Assembly (NCBI RefSeq): GCF_036010485.1
Contig: NZ_CP108568.1
Span: 4,967,001 to 5,031,000 of the forward strand
Length of the DNA stretch: 64,000 nt
Reading direction: 5' to 3'
Source: Streptomyces sp. NBC_01198
GTDB taxonomy: Bacteria; Actinomycetota; Actinomycetes; Streptomycetales; Streptomycetaceae
A program made the position numbers and the translations under genes. The notes under the pieces are model-generated. The model was not told the origin of the DNA and made no database searches. It was given only the letters and a program-made list of their open reading frames with translations. Below, in pieces: positions 8,811-17,714 of the stretch (position 1 is the first letter of the stretch; the number at the start of each line of letters is the position of its first letter).

Positions 8811-9458
8811 TTACTTCGGCGGCTTCTTGCCGGTCACGCCGAGGTGCACGAGCAGGGCCAGATTCGGCTTGAGGTCGGCCTGCTTGACGCCCGTGCCGGT
8901 GAAGCCCTTCTGGTGGGCGGCGACGCCGGACAGCATCGTCACCAGAGAGCCGGCGACGGCGGGTGCGCTGACGTCCTTGTCGACGCGGCCCTTGCCCTGC
9001 AGCTCCTTGATGGACTCGGTGAGCGAGCCCGTCACGGGGGTGAGGATCTTGGTGCGGATTCTGGAGAAACGTTTATCCCCCTCCGAGGCGCCAAGATCGA
9101 TGACGCGAAGGATCGCGTCGTTCTTCCGCCAGAAGGAGAGGAAGCCGTCGACGAGTTCGTCGGCCGCCTGCGCGCCGGACTTGCCGACCCAGGAGCGGCC
9201 CGCGACCAGTCCGGTCAGGCTCGCCCCCTCCTTCGCCATCTCGTCGGCGAGCTCCAGGACGGCGCCCTCGACGTCGGGGAAGTACTGGTAGAAGGTGGCG
9301 GGCGAGGTGCCGGCCATCCGTGCGACGTCGATCACCTTGACGTCCCGGTACGGCGACGTGCTGAGCATCTCGCTCAGGCAGTCGAGCAGCTTCTGCCGCG
9401 TCGCCTGCCCTCGGCGACCCGCGACACGTCCGTCGACGGTGCGAACTTGTCCTGTCAT
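8811..9458 (-). CDS. TetR-family transcriptional regulator
   Basis: A 215-residue regulator. The N-terminal helix-turn-helix (about residues 20-65) reads TRQKLLDCLSEMLSTSPY, VKVIDVARMAGTSPATFYQYF; the C-terminal ligand/dimer domain ends with the Lys/Pro tail VTGKKPPK. I recognise this as the TetR gene that stands next to the kbpA-afsK locus in other Streptomyces (the SCO4421 position in S. coelicolor, from memory). ATG 9458 has no crowding neighbour. Its target and ligand are unknown; the neighbouring 300-base gap and kbpA-like gene are plausible targets. Confidence 0.88.
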   Translation of the reverse strand: MTGQVRTVDGRVAGRRGQATRQKLLDCLSEMLSTSPYRDVKVIDVARMAGTSPATFYQYFPDVEGAVLELADEMAKEGASLTGLVAGRSWVGKSGAQAADELVDGFLSFWRKNDAILRVIDLGASEGDKRFSRIRTKILTPVTGSLTESIKELQGKGRVDKDVSAPAVAGSLVTMLSGVAAHQKGFTGTGVKQADLKPNLALLVHLGVTGKKPPK

Positions 9459-9764
9459 GCCGTCAGTTTACCGGCGGGTGATCCCCGCGCGATTTGGCCG
9501 CGTGCAAATGGGGAGGGGGAGTCTGGTGGTACGGAAGTCGCAGGTCAATGGGGGTTTTCCGGGGCTAACCGGAACCTGTTTTCCAGCTGCCATGCTGGTT
9601 GATATGCACCTTTTGCGTACTTTCGTGGTGTGCGGGGACCGGGTCGCGCAAGAATTGACCATACGTTCGAATTAGGCCCCGGGGCTGTGGGGAAGATCAC
9701 TGGTGACGGTGGCGTAACGGCTGTCGATCAGGCAGCGGCCACGCGCGAGAAGGGGGACCGGACC
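9459..9764. other. Divergent intergenic region, locally AT-richer
   Basis: The 306 bases separate the TetR gene from the kbpA-like gene. The segment from about 9570 to 9680 is clearly less GC-rich than its surroundings and should contain the promoters of both genes. No coding frame is credible. TTGACC at 9656 could be a -35 box but no good -10 follows at normal spacing. Confidence 0.4.
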
Positions 9765-10541
9765 ATGTCCGCATTCAGTGAGGGAGTGCCCTGCTGGGCC
9801 GACGCGGCTCTGCCCGACCTTGCGGCCGGCCGGCGGTTCTACGGGGAGCTGTTCGGCTGGACCTTCGAGGATCAGGGCGAGGAGTTCGGCCACTACACGC
9901 TGGCCTTCCGCGACGGGAAGGCGGCCGCGGCCCTGATGGCCACGCCCGATCCGGCGATGCCCACCGCGTGGAGCATCTATTTCGCCTCGTCCGACGCGAC
10001 CGGGGCCGCAGCGCGGATCGGTGCGGCGGGCGGGCAGGTCGTCTTCGGCCCCGACAAGGCGGGGGAGGCCGGGGTGATGGTCGGCGCGGTCGATCCCGGC
10101 GGCTCCATGTTCGGCGTGTGGCAGGCGGGCGAGCACCTGGGTTTCGAGATCATCGAGCAGTCGGGCGCCTTCTGCTGGACGGAGAATCACACCAGGGACA
10201 CGGCGGCCGTCGACCCCTTCTACGAGTCGGTGTTCGGCTACCGTGCCGAGCAGATAGGCGACGGCGAGCACTTCGACTACAAGGTGTGGGCGCCGGCCGC
10301 CGACCCGGAGCGGCAGGTCGCCGGGCGGATGAAGCTGGGCGCCGGCGGGCCGGACGCGCAGCCCCCGGCCTTCCGCATCTACTTCGGGGTGGACGACTGC
10401 GACTCGGCCGCGGCGACGGTGCGCAGGCTCGGCGGCCGGGTGACCGCCGAGCCCACCGACTCGCCCTTCGGCCGGCTCGCCGCCGTCACCGACGATCAGG
10501 GCGCCGCCTTCACGGTCATCGACCCGGGCCGCACAAGGTGA
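9765..10541 (+). CDS. kbpA: Two-domain VOC (glyoxalase-fold) protein, KbpA-like
   Basis: A 258-residue protein built of two VOC/glyoxalase-fold halves (starts VPCWADAALPDLAAGRRFYG and AFCWTENHTRDTAAVDPFY). It sits directly upstream of afsK on the same strand; in S. coelicolor the gene in this place encodes KbpA, a protein of about this size that binds AfsK and inhibits its autophosphorylation. The assignment to kbpA rests on position and size recalled from that species and not on a search. ATG 9765 follows AGGGGGA. Sequence alone suggests a metal-binding fold; whether catalytic metal ligands remain is not certain. A second two-domain VOC gene lies at 41850. Confidence 0.75.
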   Translation: MSAFSEGVPCWADAALPDLAAGRRFYGELFGWTFEDQGEEFGHYTLAFRDGKAAAALMATPDPAMPTAWSIYFASSDATGAAARIGAAGGQVVFGPDKAGEAGVMVGAVDPGGSMFGVWQAGEHLGFEIIEQSGAFCWTENHTRDTAAVDPFYESVFGYRAEQIGDGEHFDYKVWAPAADPERQVAGRMKLGAGGPDAQPPAFRIYFGVDDCDSAAATVRRLGGRVTAEPTDSPFGRLAAVTDDQGAAFTVIDPGRTR

Positions 10542-10795
10542 GTCGCCTGGACGGAAGTTGACGGAGGCTGGACTCTTTCCGGCGCGTTGTGTCCCTGCCC
10601 GCACGACGGATGGCGGATGATAACGAGTTCGCTCCCTGGGCGTGTCGAGACGGCCCCGGGTTCGCAACCGACGCCCATCCCAGGAACAATCAGGTCCGTA
10701 CTCTGGCGTGGGCGCGGGGAACGGACCGCGGAGGGCAGCGCGTACGGACGCGGAGCACGGCCGCAACAACGCGGGTACGGGGAGGTGGCAGGGCA

Positions 10796-13177
10796 GTGGT
10801 GGAGCAGCTGACGCAGCACGACCCGAGACGGATCGGCCCTTTCGAGGTGCTGGGACGGCTCGGCGCCGGCGGCATGGGGCTGGTCTATCTCGCCCGCTCG
10901 GCATCCGGCCGCCGGGTGGCGATCAAGACCGTACGCGCGGAGCTCGCCGAGGACCAGCTCTTCCGGGTCCGCTTCACGCGTGAGGTGGAGGCCGCCCGCG
11001 CCGTCTCCGGCTTCTACACCGCGGCCGTGGTGGACGCCGATCCGCGGGCCGCCGTGCCCTGGCTGGCCACCGCCTACGTCCCCGCGCCGTCGCTGGAGGA
11101 GATCGTCAACGAGGCGGGGCCGATGCCCGCGCAGGCGGTGCGCTGGCTCGCCGCGGGTATCGCCGAGGCGCTGCAGTCGATCCACGCCGCCGGCCTGGTG
11201 CACCGCGACATGAAACCGTCCAACGTGCTGGTGGTGGAGGACGGTCCGCGGGTCATCGACTTCGGCATCGCCTCCGGGGTGTCCAACACCCGGCTGACGA
11301 TGACCAACGTCGCCGTCGGCACCCCCGCCTACATGTCGCCCGAGCAGGCACGCGACTCCCGCAGCGTGCGCGGCGCGAGCGACATCTTCTCGCTCGGCTC
11401 GACGCTGGTCTTCGCCGCGACCGGGCATTCGCCCTTCCACGGTGCGAACCCGGTGGAGACCGTGTTCATGCTGCTGCGCGAGGGCCCGGACCTCAACGGG
11501 CTGCCCGACGAGCTGCGCCCGCTGATCGAGTCCTGCATGCGGATGGAGGCGGAGAGCCGGCCCACCCCGGCCGACCTGCAGGCCCAGCTGGCCCCGCATC
11601 TGTTCTCGACCGGCAGCGACGACACCGGGACGGCGTCGGCCTGGCTGCCGCCCGGGGCGGTGGCGCTGATAGAGCAGCGCCGCAGCGGCCGGCTGCCGGC
11701 CGCCGCGGACGGCGGACGCGGTGCGCACGCCGCGGGCCGGCCGCCGCGGTCGCCGCAGGCAGACCGGGTGCTGCCACCCCGCCCCGCGCAGCCGCCGCCG
11801 ATTCCGGCGCACGCGCCGGGCGGCGACGACAACCACGGCAGGCGCGGCGCGGGCGAGGCGGTGCAGCTCGCCGGGTCCGCGCCGATCGGCCCCGGGCTGC
11901 GCGTCGCGGACGCCGCCGGGCACAAGGCGGCGAACGGTCCGGCGCCCGGCACCGAATGGGTCCGTCGCAGAGCCGGCGCGCACCGGGCGGGCGACCCGGC
12001 CCCCGCCCCGGTGCCCGCGCAGGGCGCAGGAGCCGCGGTGCCGCCGGGGGAGTGGCGGCCGTGGCGGTTCCGGATGTCGAACGACGTGTGGGGCACCCCG
12101 GTGGTGGCCGGCGGCCTGCTGTACGTCACCTCCTTCGAGGTGCACGCGCTGGATGTGGCCAGCGGGCGGCGGGAGTTCAAGACCAGGGACGTCGCCTGGA
12201 CGATGGCGGTGGCCGGCGGGCGCATCCACGCCTCGGACGGCCCGAGCCTGTTCGCGCTGGACGCCTCGGACGGCGCCGACCGGTGGCGTACGCAGATAGA
12301 CGGCTGGGTCTACACGGTGCGGACGGACGCGGGCACCGTCGTCACCGGCACCCGCGGCGGCGGGGTCCAGTCGTGGGACGCCGGCCGCGGGATGCTGCGC
12401 TGGGAGCGGGGCGGGGCACAGACGGAGTTCGAGTCGCCGGACTCGGGCCCGACCGTCGTCGGCCGGGCCGTCTACTACCAGGGCGGCGGCCGGCTGCACG
12501 CGGTGGACGCGCTGACCGGGTCCGAGATGTGGTCGTATCCGGTCGGTGAGCCCGGCGCGGCCGGTTCGGTGCCCACCAGGCCGGTGGTCGCGGACGGCGT
12601 CGTCCACCTGACCGCGGGCACCCGGGTGCTCGCGCTCGACGCCCGCAGCGGCGCCGAGCGCTGGCATTTCGACGCCCCGGCGGTGATGTTCGCACCGCCC
12701 GCGCACGTCCAGGGCCCCGGATCCTCCGGCGGCGGCATCTACGTCGCCGACCACCTCGGCACGGTCTACGCCCTGGACCCGGCCGGCGGACGCGAGCGGT
12801 GGCGGGTCGCCACCGAGCCGCGGCAGTCCGTGGAGCCGGTCGTGGTGGCGGCCGGCGCGGTCCATCTGGGCGCGGGCAGTGCGCTCTACACGCTGGACGC
12901 GGTCAGCGGCACCCCGCGGTGGCGGTTCGCGGCACAGGGCGAGATCGTCGGGTCCCCCGCGGTCGCCGACGGCCGGGTGCACTTCGGGTCGAAGGACCAC
13001 TGCCTCTACACCGTCGACGCGCAGGGCGGGCAGTTGCGCTGGCGGCTGGAGACCGGCGGCGAGATCACCGGCTCACCGGTCAGCGCGGACGGCGTCATCT
13101 ACGCGTGCTCGAAGGACCGCTGCGTGTACGCGCTGGACGCGACGAAGGGCACCGGAGCCTCCTCCCGCCGCGCATGA
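10796..13177 (+). CDS. afsK: Serine/threonine protein kinase AfsK with PQQ-repeat sensor
   Basis: A 793-residue Hanks-type kinase that phosphorylates the regulator AfsR and influences polar growth in Streptomyces. The kinase domain spans about residues 14-275: glycine loop GRLGAGGMGLV, catalytic lysine Lys44, HRD at 136-138, DFG at 155-157, and Thr168 in the activation loop, the position reported as the autophosphorylation site in S. coelicolor AfsK. A low-complexity Pro/Ala linker (about 290-420) leads to a C-terminal beta-propeller of PQQ-like repeats (LYVTSFEVHALDVASGR and repeats to the end). No transmembrane helix is obvious. GTG 10796 (a GTG-GTG pair) follows GGAGG at 10781. Length is close to the 799 residues of S. 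coelicolor AfsK. Confidence 0.95.
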   Translation: MVEQLTQHDPRRIGPFEVLGRLGAGGMGLVYLARSASGRRVAIKTVRAELAEDQLFRVRFTREVEAARAVSGFYTAAVVDADPRAAVPWLATAYVPAPSLEEIVNEAGPMPAQAVRWLAAGIAEALQSIHAAGLVHRDMKPSNVLVVEDGPRVIDFGIASGVSNTRLTMTNVAVGTPAYMSPEQARDSRSVRGASDIFSLGSTLVFAATGHSPFHGANPVETVFMLLREGPDLNGLPDELRPLIESCMRMEAESRPTPADLQAQLAPHLFSTGSDDTGTASAWLPPGAVALIEQRRSGRLPAAADGGRGAHAAGRPPRSPQADRVLPPRPAQPPPIPAHAPGGDDNHGRRGAGEAVQLAGSAPIGPGLRVADAAGHKAANGPAPGTEWVRRRAGAHRAGDPAPAPVPAQGAGAAVPPGEWRPWRFRMSNDVWGTPVVAGGLLYVTSFEVHALDVASGRREFKTRDVAWTMAVAGGRIHASDGPSLFALDASDGADRWRTQIDGWVYTVRTDAGTVVTGTRGGGVQSWDAGRGMLRWERGGAQTEFESPDSGPTVVGRAVYYQGGGRLHAVDALTGSEMWSYPVGEPGAAGSVPTRPVVADGVVHLTAGTRVLALDARSGAERWHFDAPAVMFAPPAHVQGPGSSGGGIYVADHLGTVYALDPAGGRERWRVATEPRQSVEPVVVAAGAVHLGAGSALYTLDAVSGTPRWRFAAQGEIVGSPAVADGRVHFGSKDHCLYTVDAQGGQLRWRLETGGEITGSPVSADGVIYACSKDRCVYALDATKGTGASSRRA

Positions 13178-13199
13178 GCCCCCGGGCCGACCGGCACAC

Positions 13200-13472
13200 G
13201 TAAGGCCGTCGGGGAACGAAGCCCGCCGGGAGGGCCGCCGCGAGCCCGGCAGCGGGAGCCGTCGTCGCAAGCGGGTGGATACGGCGGGTGCGGGTGGAGG
13301 CGAGGGAGCCGAGCAGGGCCGCGGTTCCCGGCGTGGCGCCGGCCTCGGTGACGAGGTCGTCCAGCCGGAGGCCGGGCCCGTGGCGCCCGCCGTACCGGAC
13401 ACGGAAGGGCTTCCGGTCGGCGAGCACTGCTCCGATGAGCGCGAGCAGCGAGCCGGCGATGTTGCGGAGCAT
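13200..13472 (-). pseudogene. Decayed small membrane-protein gene between afsK and afsS
   Basis: From ATG 13472 (preceded by AAAGAGGCGG) an open frame begins MLRNIAGSLLALIGAVLADRK and continues with FRVRYGGRHGPGLRLDDL, which resembles the start of the small membrane protein encoded at this position in S. coelicolor (SCO4424, from memory; there a YDGRxGRDYR-type motif follows the first helix). After about 55 residues the frame loses its hydrophobic character, becomes Arg/Ser/Pro-rich and runs antisense into the 3' end of afsK. This looks like a relic. The left boundary is approximate. A divergent but functional small protein cannot be excluded. Confidence 0.5.
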
Positions 13473-13616
13473 CGGGCGGCGCCGCCTCTTTCGCGTACTC
13501 AGCCCCCTCGGCCCCGAGGCTACGCCCGCAGCGCGGCAACCGCCACGCGGGCGGTGCCCGCGCCGCCGCTGACCCGGCCGAAGCGCGACGCCGCGGGCAG
13601 CCGGAAACGCAGGAAA

Positions 13617-13667
13617 CGCAGGAAACCGGCCGCAGCGTCCCCTCCCAGCTGCGGCCGGTCTCCTGCG
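13617..13667. terminator. Strong hairpin between afsK and afsS
   Basis: CGCAGGA and CCGGCCGCAG (13617-13635) pair with CTGCGGCCGG and TCCTGCG (13649-13667) around an 11-base loop, giving 17 pairs with a small internal bulge. It stands 126 bases beyond the afsS stop (minus strand) and in the convergent gap with afsK, so it can end transcription from both sides. No clear T-run. Confidence 0.7.
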
Positions 13668-13792
13668 TGCGCCCGGGGCGATCGTCCGCGATCCCCTGAT
13701 CCGCGGACGCTCCCCCCTCCCGGGCGGCACCCCCCGTTTCCCCCGATCCCCGTCCCCCCGGTTCCCCCCGTGGGACCTAGACCGCGGGCGTC

Positions 13793-13954
13793 CTACTGCT
13801 TGGTGCCCTCGGCGTGGAAGTTGTCCGGCTGCACCGTGCCGGGCTTGGTGGCCGGCGCGTCCACGGGCGACTCGGGCGTGCCCTCGGCGTGGAAGTTGTC
13901 CGGGTCGACGGTGCCGTCGCCGGCGTTCGGGACCTTCGGCTGCTGTGCGCTCAT
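13793..13954 (-). CDS. afsS: AfsS, small activator of antibiotic production
   Basis: A 53-residue protein with two copies of the AfsS repeat, TVDPDNFHAEGT (about 16-27) and TVQPDNFHAEGT (about 40-51). AfsS is the small target of AfsR that stimulates actinorhodin and undecylprodigiosin production in S. coelicolor, where it is 63 residues and carries three such repeats; its mechanism is unknown. ATG 13954 follows AGGAGA at about 8 bases. It lies 165 bases downstream of afsR on the same strand, as in S. coelicolor, and is preceded by a direct repeat suited to AfsR/PhoP. The missing third repeat is the main difference. Confidence 0.92.
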   Translation of the reverse strand: MSAQQPKVPNAGDGTVDPDNFHAEGTPESPVDAPATKPGTVQPDNFHAEGTKQ

Positions 13955-14071
13955 GGTGCTCTCCTGTGTGCGTGTCCGGCTTGGGGACGCTGTCGTGACG
14001 CCCGCCCGGCAGCGACCCCCGTGCACCGCCGAGCGGGCAGCTCGTGCAGTGATGGAATCGTGGCACTCACC

Positions 14072-14089
14072 GATAATCAACTGATAAAC
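14072..14089 (-). promoter_or_regulatory. Candidate AfsR/PhoP binding repeat upstream of afsS
   Basis: On the minus strand GTTTATC (14089-14083) and GATTATC (14078-14072) form a direct repeat with an 11-base period. AfsR and PhoP are known to compete for an 11-base direct-repeat site overlapping the -35 region of the S. coelicolor afsS promoter (PHO-box unit GTTCACC). Position, strand and period all fit; the -10 box is not clear. The site is 118 bases upstream of the afsS start. Confidence 0.55.
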
Positions 14090-14119
14090 GGCCTCAGTTG
14101 GGTCAATGTCGGTCGTCCG

Positions 14120-17068
14120 TCAGACCGCGGCGGACGCGTCAGGCGCCGACGGGGACGCGTCGCCGAGGAGTCGGCGCACCTCAGCGGCCTCCGGTGAGCC
14201 CAGCGCCGAGTAGGCGGCCAGGGCGTCGTGCCAGCAGGCGTGCGCGCGCACTTCCTGCCCCATCGCGTCGAGGGCGCGGCCCAGTACGGTCAGCGCGTTC
14301 GCCGTGCGCCAGTCGCCGCCGATCTCGCGCATGATCACCAGTGCCTGCTCGACGTGCGCGGCCGACTGCCGGTAACGGCCGGCGGCGAGGTGGAGCTGGG
14401 CCAGCCGGTAGAGGGTCAGGCCCTCCCAGAACTGCTGGCGGGCGGCTCGGAAGATCTCCAGCGCCTCGGTGAGGCAGCCCAGCGCGTCGTCGTGGGAGCC
14501 GGTGGCGGTGAGGGTGATGCCCATCGAGTAGAGGCCGTTGCCCAGCCGCACCCCGGCGCCGAGCTCGCGGTAGATGGCCACCACACGCTCAGCGGCGGCG
14601 ATGGCGGCGTCGCCGTCGCCCAGATCCAGTTGCGCGCGTGCCAGGTTGCTCAGTGCCGCGGCCTCGCCGTGCTTGTTGCCGTCCGCCCTGAAGGCGTCCA
14701 GGGCGCTGGTCAGGCACTCCGCGCCCTCGGCGAAGCGGAGGTCCCGCAGGGCCAGGATGCCGCGCAGGTTCGGCGCGTAGCTGCAGGCCATCGGATCCCC
14801 GGCGGCCAGCCCGAGCAGCAGCGCGCGCTTGGTCTCCTCCTCCGCCGCCTGGAACCGGCCGGAGAGCCGCAGCAGTTCCCCCAGCCACACCCGGCCGCGG
14901 CCCTCGACCAGGGTGTCGCCGCAGGCCCTGGCGGTGCCGACCAGGGCGCGGGTGGCCTGCTCGTATTGCCGCGCGTAGACACCGGACTCCATCAGGTCCT
15001 GGGCGGCGAGCAGCACGTCGACCGCGCGCCGCAGGAAGCTCGCGCAGCCGTTGTCCGCGGCTTGCTGCACGGTCGCGAGCAGCCCCTGGGCCTCGGAGAA
15101 CAGCCAGTTCAGGGACTCCTCCCTGGTGCCGAAGGACAGCCCGGGATGGCTGGTCGGCGCGAGGTGGTCCATGATGCGGTCGCCGGGATTCTCCAGCGCG
15201 TACGCGGACACCGCGGAGGCCAGCGAGAAGTCCAGCAGCCGGGAGAGCGCCGCGCAGCGGTCCTCGGGGGTCTCGTCGGCCTCGGCGCGCTCGCGGGCGT
15301 AGAGCCGCAGCAGGTCGTGGAAGCGGTAGCGGGCCGGGGCGGCGGACTCGATGAGGCTGATGTCGACCAGCGCTTCGAGCAGGTCCTCGGTCTGGTAGCG
15401 GTCCAGGTCCAGCACGGCGGCCGCGGCGTCCAGCGAGATGTCCGGGCCCTCGGGCAGCGACAGCAGCCGGAAGGCGCGGGCCTGGGCCGGCGACAGGTGG
15501 CCGTAGCCCAGGGCGAACGTGGCCTTGACGGCGAGGTCGCCGGCCCGCAGCTCGTCCAGCCGCCGCCGGTGGTCGGCGAGCTTGTTGGCCAGCACCGACA
15601 CCGTCCAGGTGCGGCGGGCGGCGAGGCGGGCGGCGGCGATACGGATCGCGAGCGGCAGGAAGCCGCAGGCGGCGACCACGTCCAGGGCGGCCTGCCGTTC
15701 GCTGTTGACCCGCTCCTCGCCGACGATCCGGGTGAAGAGCAGCAGCGACTCCTCGGGCGACATCACGTCGAGGTCCACCAGGTGCGCGCCCGCCAGGTCC
15801 ACCATCCGCACCCGGCTGGTGACCAGGGCGGCGCAGCCCGGTGTGCCGGGCAGCAACTGCCGGATCTGGGCGGCGTCGTAGGCGTTGTCGAGCAGTGCGA
15901 GGACCCGGCGCCCGTCGAGGGTGGAGCGGTAGAGCGCGGCGCGGTCGGCCAGCGATTCGGGGATCGCGGCGTCGGGCAGGCCCAGGGCGCGCAGGAACGA
16001 GCCGAGGACCGCCTCGGGTTCGGCCGGCCGCGGCCCGGTGCCCTGCAGGTCGACGTAGAGCTGCCCGTCGGGGAAGGCCTCGCGGGCCTCGTGCGCGACC
16101 TGCACGGCGAGCGTGGTCTTGCCGACGCCGCCGATGCCCGCGACCGCGGAGACCGCCATCACGCCGCTGCCCTCAGAGGCGTAGGCCAGCTGCTCGCCGA
16201 GCTCGCGGACGAAGGCGGTGCGGCCGGTGAAGTCGGAGACGGTGGCCGGCAGTTGCGCGGGGCGCAGGATCTCCGGCGCGCCGGGCGCGGCGGCCCCCTG
16301 CGGAGGGGCGAGGGCGGTGTCCGCCTCCAGGATGCGCTGGTGCAGGTCGCTGAGCTCGGCGGAGGGGTCGATGCCCAGCTCGTCGGCCAGCAGCCGCCGG
16401 GTGTCGGCGTAGACGCCGAGGGCCTCGGCCTGCCGGCCGCTGCGGTAGAGGGCGAGCATCAGCAGGCCGCGCAGCCGCTCGCGCAGCGGGTGCTCGGCGG
16501 TGATCGCGGTCAGCTCGGAGACGGCCTCGGCGTGGGCGCCCATCTCCAGGTCGAGTTCGAGGCGCACCTCGATCAGGCCGAGGTGCCATTCGGCGAGCCG
16601 GCCCCGCTGGGTCTCGGCGAACGGCCCCGGCAGCCCGGCCAGCGGCTCGCCGTTCCACATGTCCAGCGCGCTGACCATGAGTCCGCGGGCCTGCGCAGGA
16701 TCGGCCTGGCGCACCTTCTCCGCCTCGGCGGCCAGCTGCTCGACCAGGGTGGCGTCCAGCGCCTCGACGGGGATGGCGATCGCGTAGCCGCCCGAGTCGG
16801 TGACCAGGGTTTCCGAGCCGAGCGCCTTGCGCAGCCGGAAGGCATACGACCGCAGGGCGGCCAGCGCGGTGTTGGGCGGTGTCTCACCCCACAGGGCGTC
16901 CAGCAGCTCCGACGCGGTGGCCGTCCGGCCGCCGCGCAGCAGCAGTACGGCCAGCAGGGCGCGCTGCTGCGGCGCGCCGGTGGCGATCGGCTGGTCGCCG
17001 CGCCATGCGCGCACCGGCCCGAGGACCGCGAACCGCAGGCCGCCGCCCGGTTCCGTCCCGCTTCCCAT
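14120..17068 (-). CDS. afsR: AfsR, SARP-type transcriptional regulator with NB-ARC ATPase and TPRs
   Basis: A 982-residue global regulator of secondary metabolism. Domains: OmpR-type winged helix (about 10-100, PQQRALLAVLLLRGGRT), bacterial activation domain BTAD (about 105-250), STAND/NB-ARC ATPase with Walker A GIGGVGKTT (311-319) and LLDNAYDA as Walker B, and tetratricopeptide repeats from about 640 to the end. Phosphorylated by AfsK, it activates afsS, the next gene. S. coelicolor AfsR has 993 residues. The start at 17068 begins MGSGTEPGGGLRF and is preceded by an AGGGGGCAGGA ribosome site; an in-frame ATG at 17146 is upstream but lacks one. Confidence 0.95.
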   Translation of the reverse strand: MGSGTEPGGGLRFAVLGPVRAWRGDQPIATGAPQQRALLAVLLLRGGRTATASELLDALWGETPPNTALAALRSYAFRLRKALGSETLVTDSGGYAIAIPVEALDATLVEQLAAEAEKVRQADPAQARGLMVSALDMWNGEPLAGLPGPFAETQRGRLAEWHLGLIEVRLELDLEMGAHAEAVSELTAITAEHPLRERLRGLLMLALYRSGRQAEALGVYADTRRLLADELGIDPSAELSDLHQRILEADTALAPPQGAAAPGAPEILRPAQLPATVSDFTGRTAFVRELGEQLAYASEGSGVMAVSAVAGIGGVGKTTLAVQVAHEAREAFPDGQLYVDLQGTGPRPAEPEAVLGSFLRALGLPDAAIPESLADRAALYRSTLDGRRVLALLDNAYDAAQIRQLLPGTPGCAALVTSRVRMVDLAGAHLVDLDVMSPEESLLLFTRIVGEERVNSERQAALDVVAACGFLPLAIRIAAARLAARRTWTVSVLANKLADHRRRLDELRAGDLAVKATFALGYGHLSPAQARAFRLLSLPEGPDISLDAAAAVLDLDRYQTEDLLEALVDISLIESAAPARYRFHDLLRLYARERAEADETPEDRCAALSRLLDFSLASAVSAYALENPGDRIMDHLAPTSHPGLSFGTREESLNWLFSEAQGLLATVQQAADNGCASFLRRAVDVLLAAQDLMESGVYARQYEQATRALVGTARACGDTLVEGRGRVWLGELLRLSGRFQAAEEETKRALLLGLAAGDPMACSYAPNLRGILALRDLRFAEGAECLTSALDAFRADGNKHGEAAALSNLARAQLDLGDGDAAIAAAERVVAIYRELGAGVRLGNGLYSMGITLTATGSHDDALGCLTEALEIFRAARQQFWEGLTLYRLAQLHLAAGRYRQSAAHVEQALVIMREIGGDWRTANALTVLGRALDAMGQEVRAHACWHDALAAYSALGSPEAAEVRRLLGDASPSAPDASAAV

Positions 17069-17714
17069 TCCTGCCCCCTGAACCGCACCGAAGCCGCACC
17101 GGTCATGACAAGTGCCGGGTCGGCTCTCCGCGCGTATATCAATCATTCATCGCCGGACGGAACAGTTGTCCGCATGGCACCCGTCGGCGGAACCGTTGGT
17201 TCGGCCCCGTCCGTGTCAGTTTGCCGTGTCGGGCGGCCCCGGGTCACCCCATGCGGGTCCCTAACCGGCCCAACGGCGGAAGTTGGGCCGAATTCGATGT
17301 TCCGTCAGTGCGTGCGCGGAGGTTGTGGTGTCTGGCGATGGATCGTGCCGTGGGGCTTTGCGCGACAGGACGGGTAGCTGAGCCGCGATGTGTGCGAAAT
17401 GTGCGGATCGCGTGGGAGGTTCGTATCCGACGGTGGTACGGGGTCCCCGTACGCCCGATGAGCCCGGTGCGCCGGGCGCCCACGAGGCCGGCGGCGACGG
17501 AACCGGCGGCTATGCGGCAGGGGCGTACGAGCCCCGTACCCGCCCCCGAAACACCTTGGACGGCACCGGCGCGCTCGACGGGACCGGCGCCCTGGGCGGG
17601 CAGTCCGGCTGGTGGGGACGGCCCCAGCGGGAGTCCGTACGGCCGCTCCATGCCGCCCAGCCGCCGAGTCCCGCTTATTCGGCGCACCACCCTGCGCCGC
17701 GGGAGACCGCTGCC
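17069..17714. other. Divergent promoter region of afsR
   Basis: These 646 bases separate afsR from the truncated AMP-binding gene. The afsR side is AT-richer; on the minus strand TATACG (17138-17133) is a possible -10 box with TTCCGT 18 bases upstream, a weak match. From 17388 an open frame is in phase with the next gene and could be an N-terminal extension (Gly/Pro-rich, weakly coding). Nothing else is supported. Confidence 0.4.

Noticed and set aside
14054..14080. GGAAT near 14054 and GGAAT near 21247 as further SigR promoters
   Set aside because: At 18 bases downstream neither has GTT, so they do not meet the consensus.
14228..17377. A 1049-codon open frame antisense to afsR
   Set aside because: Composition is Gly/Arg/Gln/Val-rich as expected for the complementary frame of a GC-rich gene; the afsR frame has domains, motifs and proper start.
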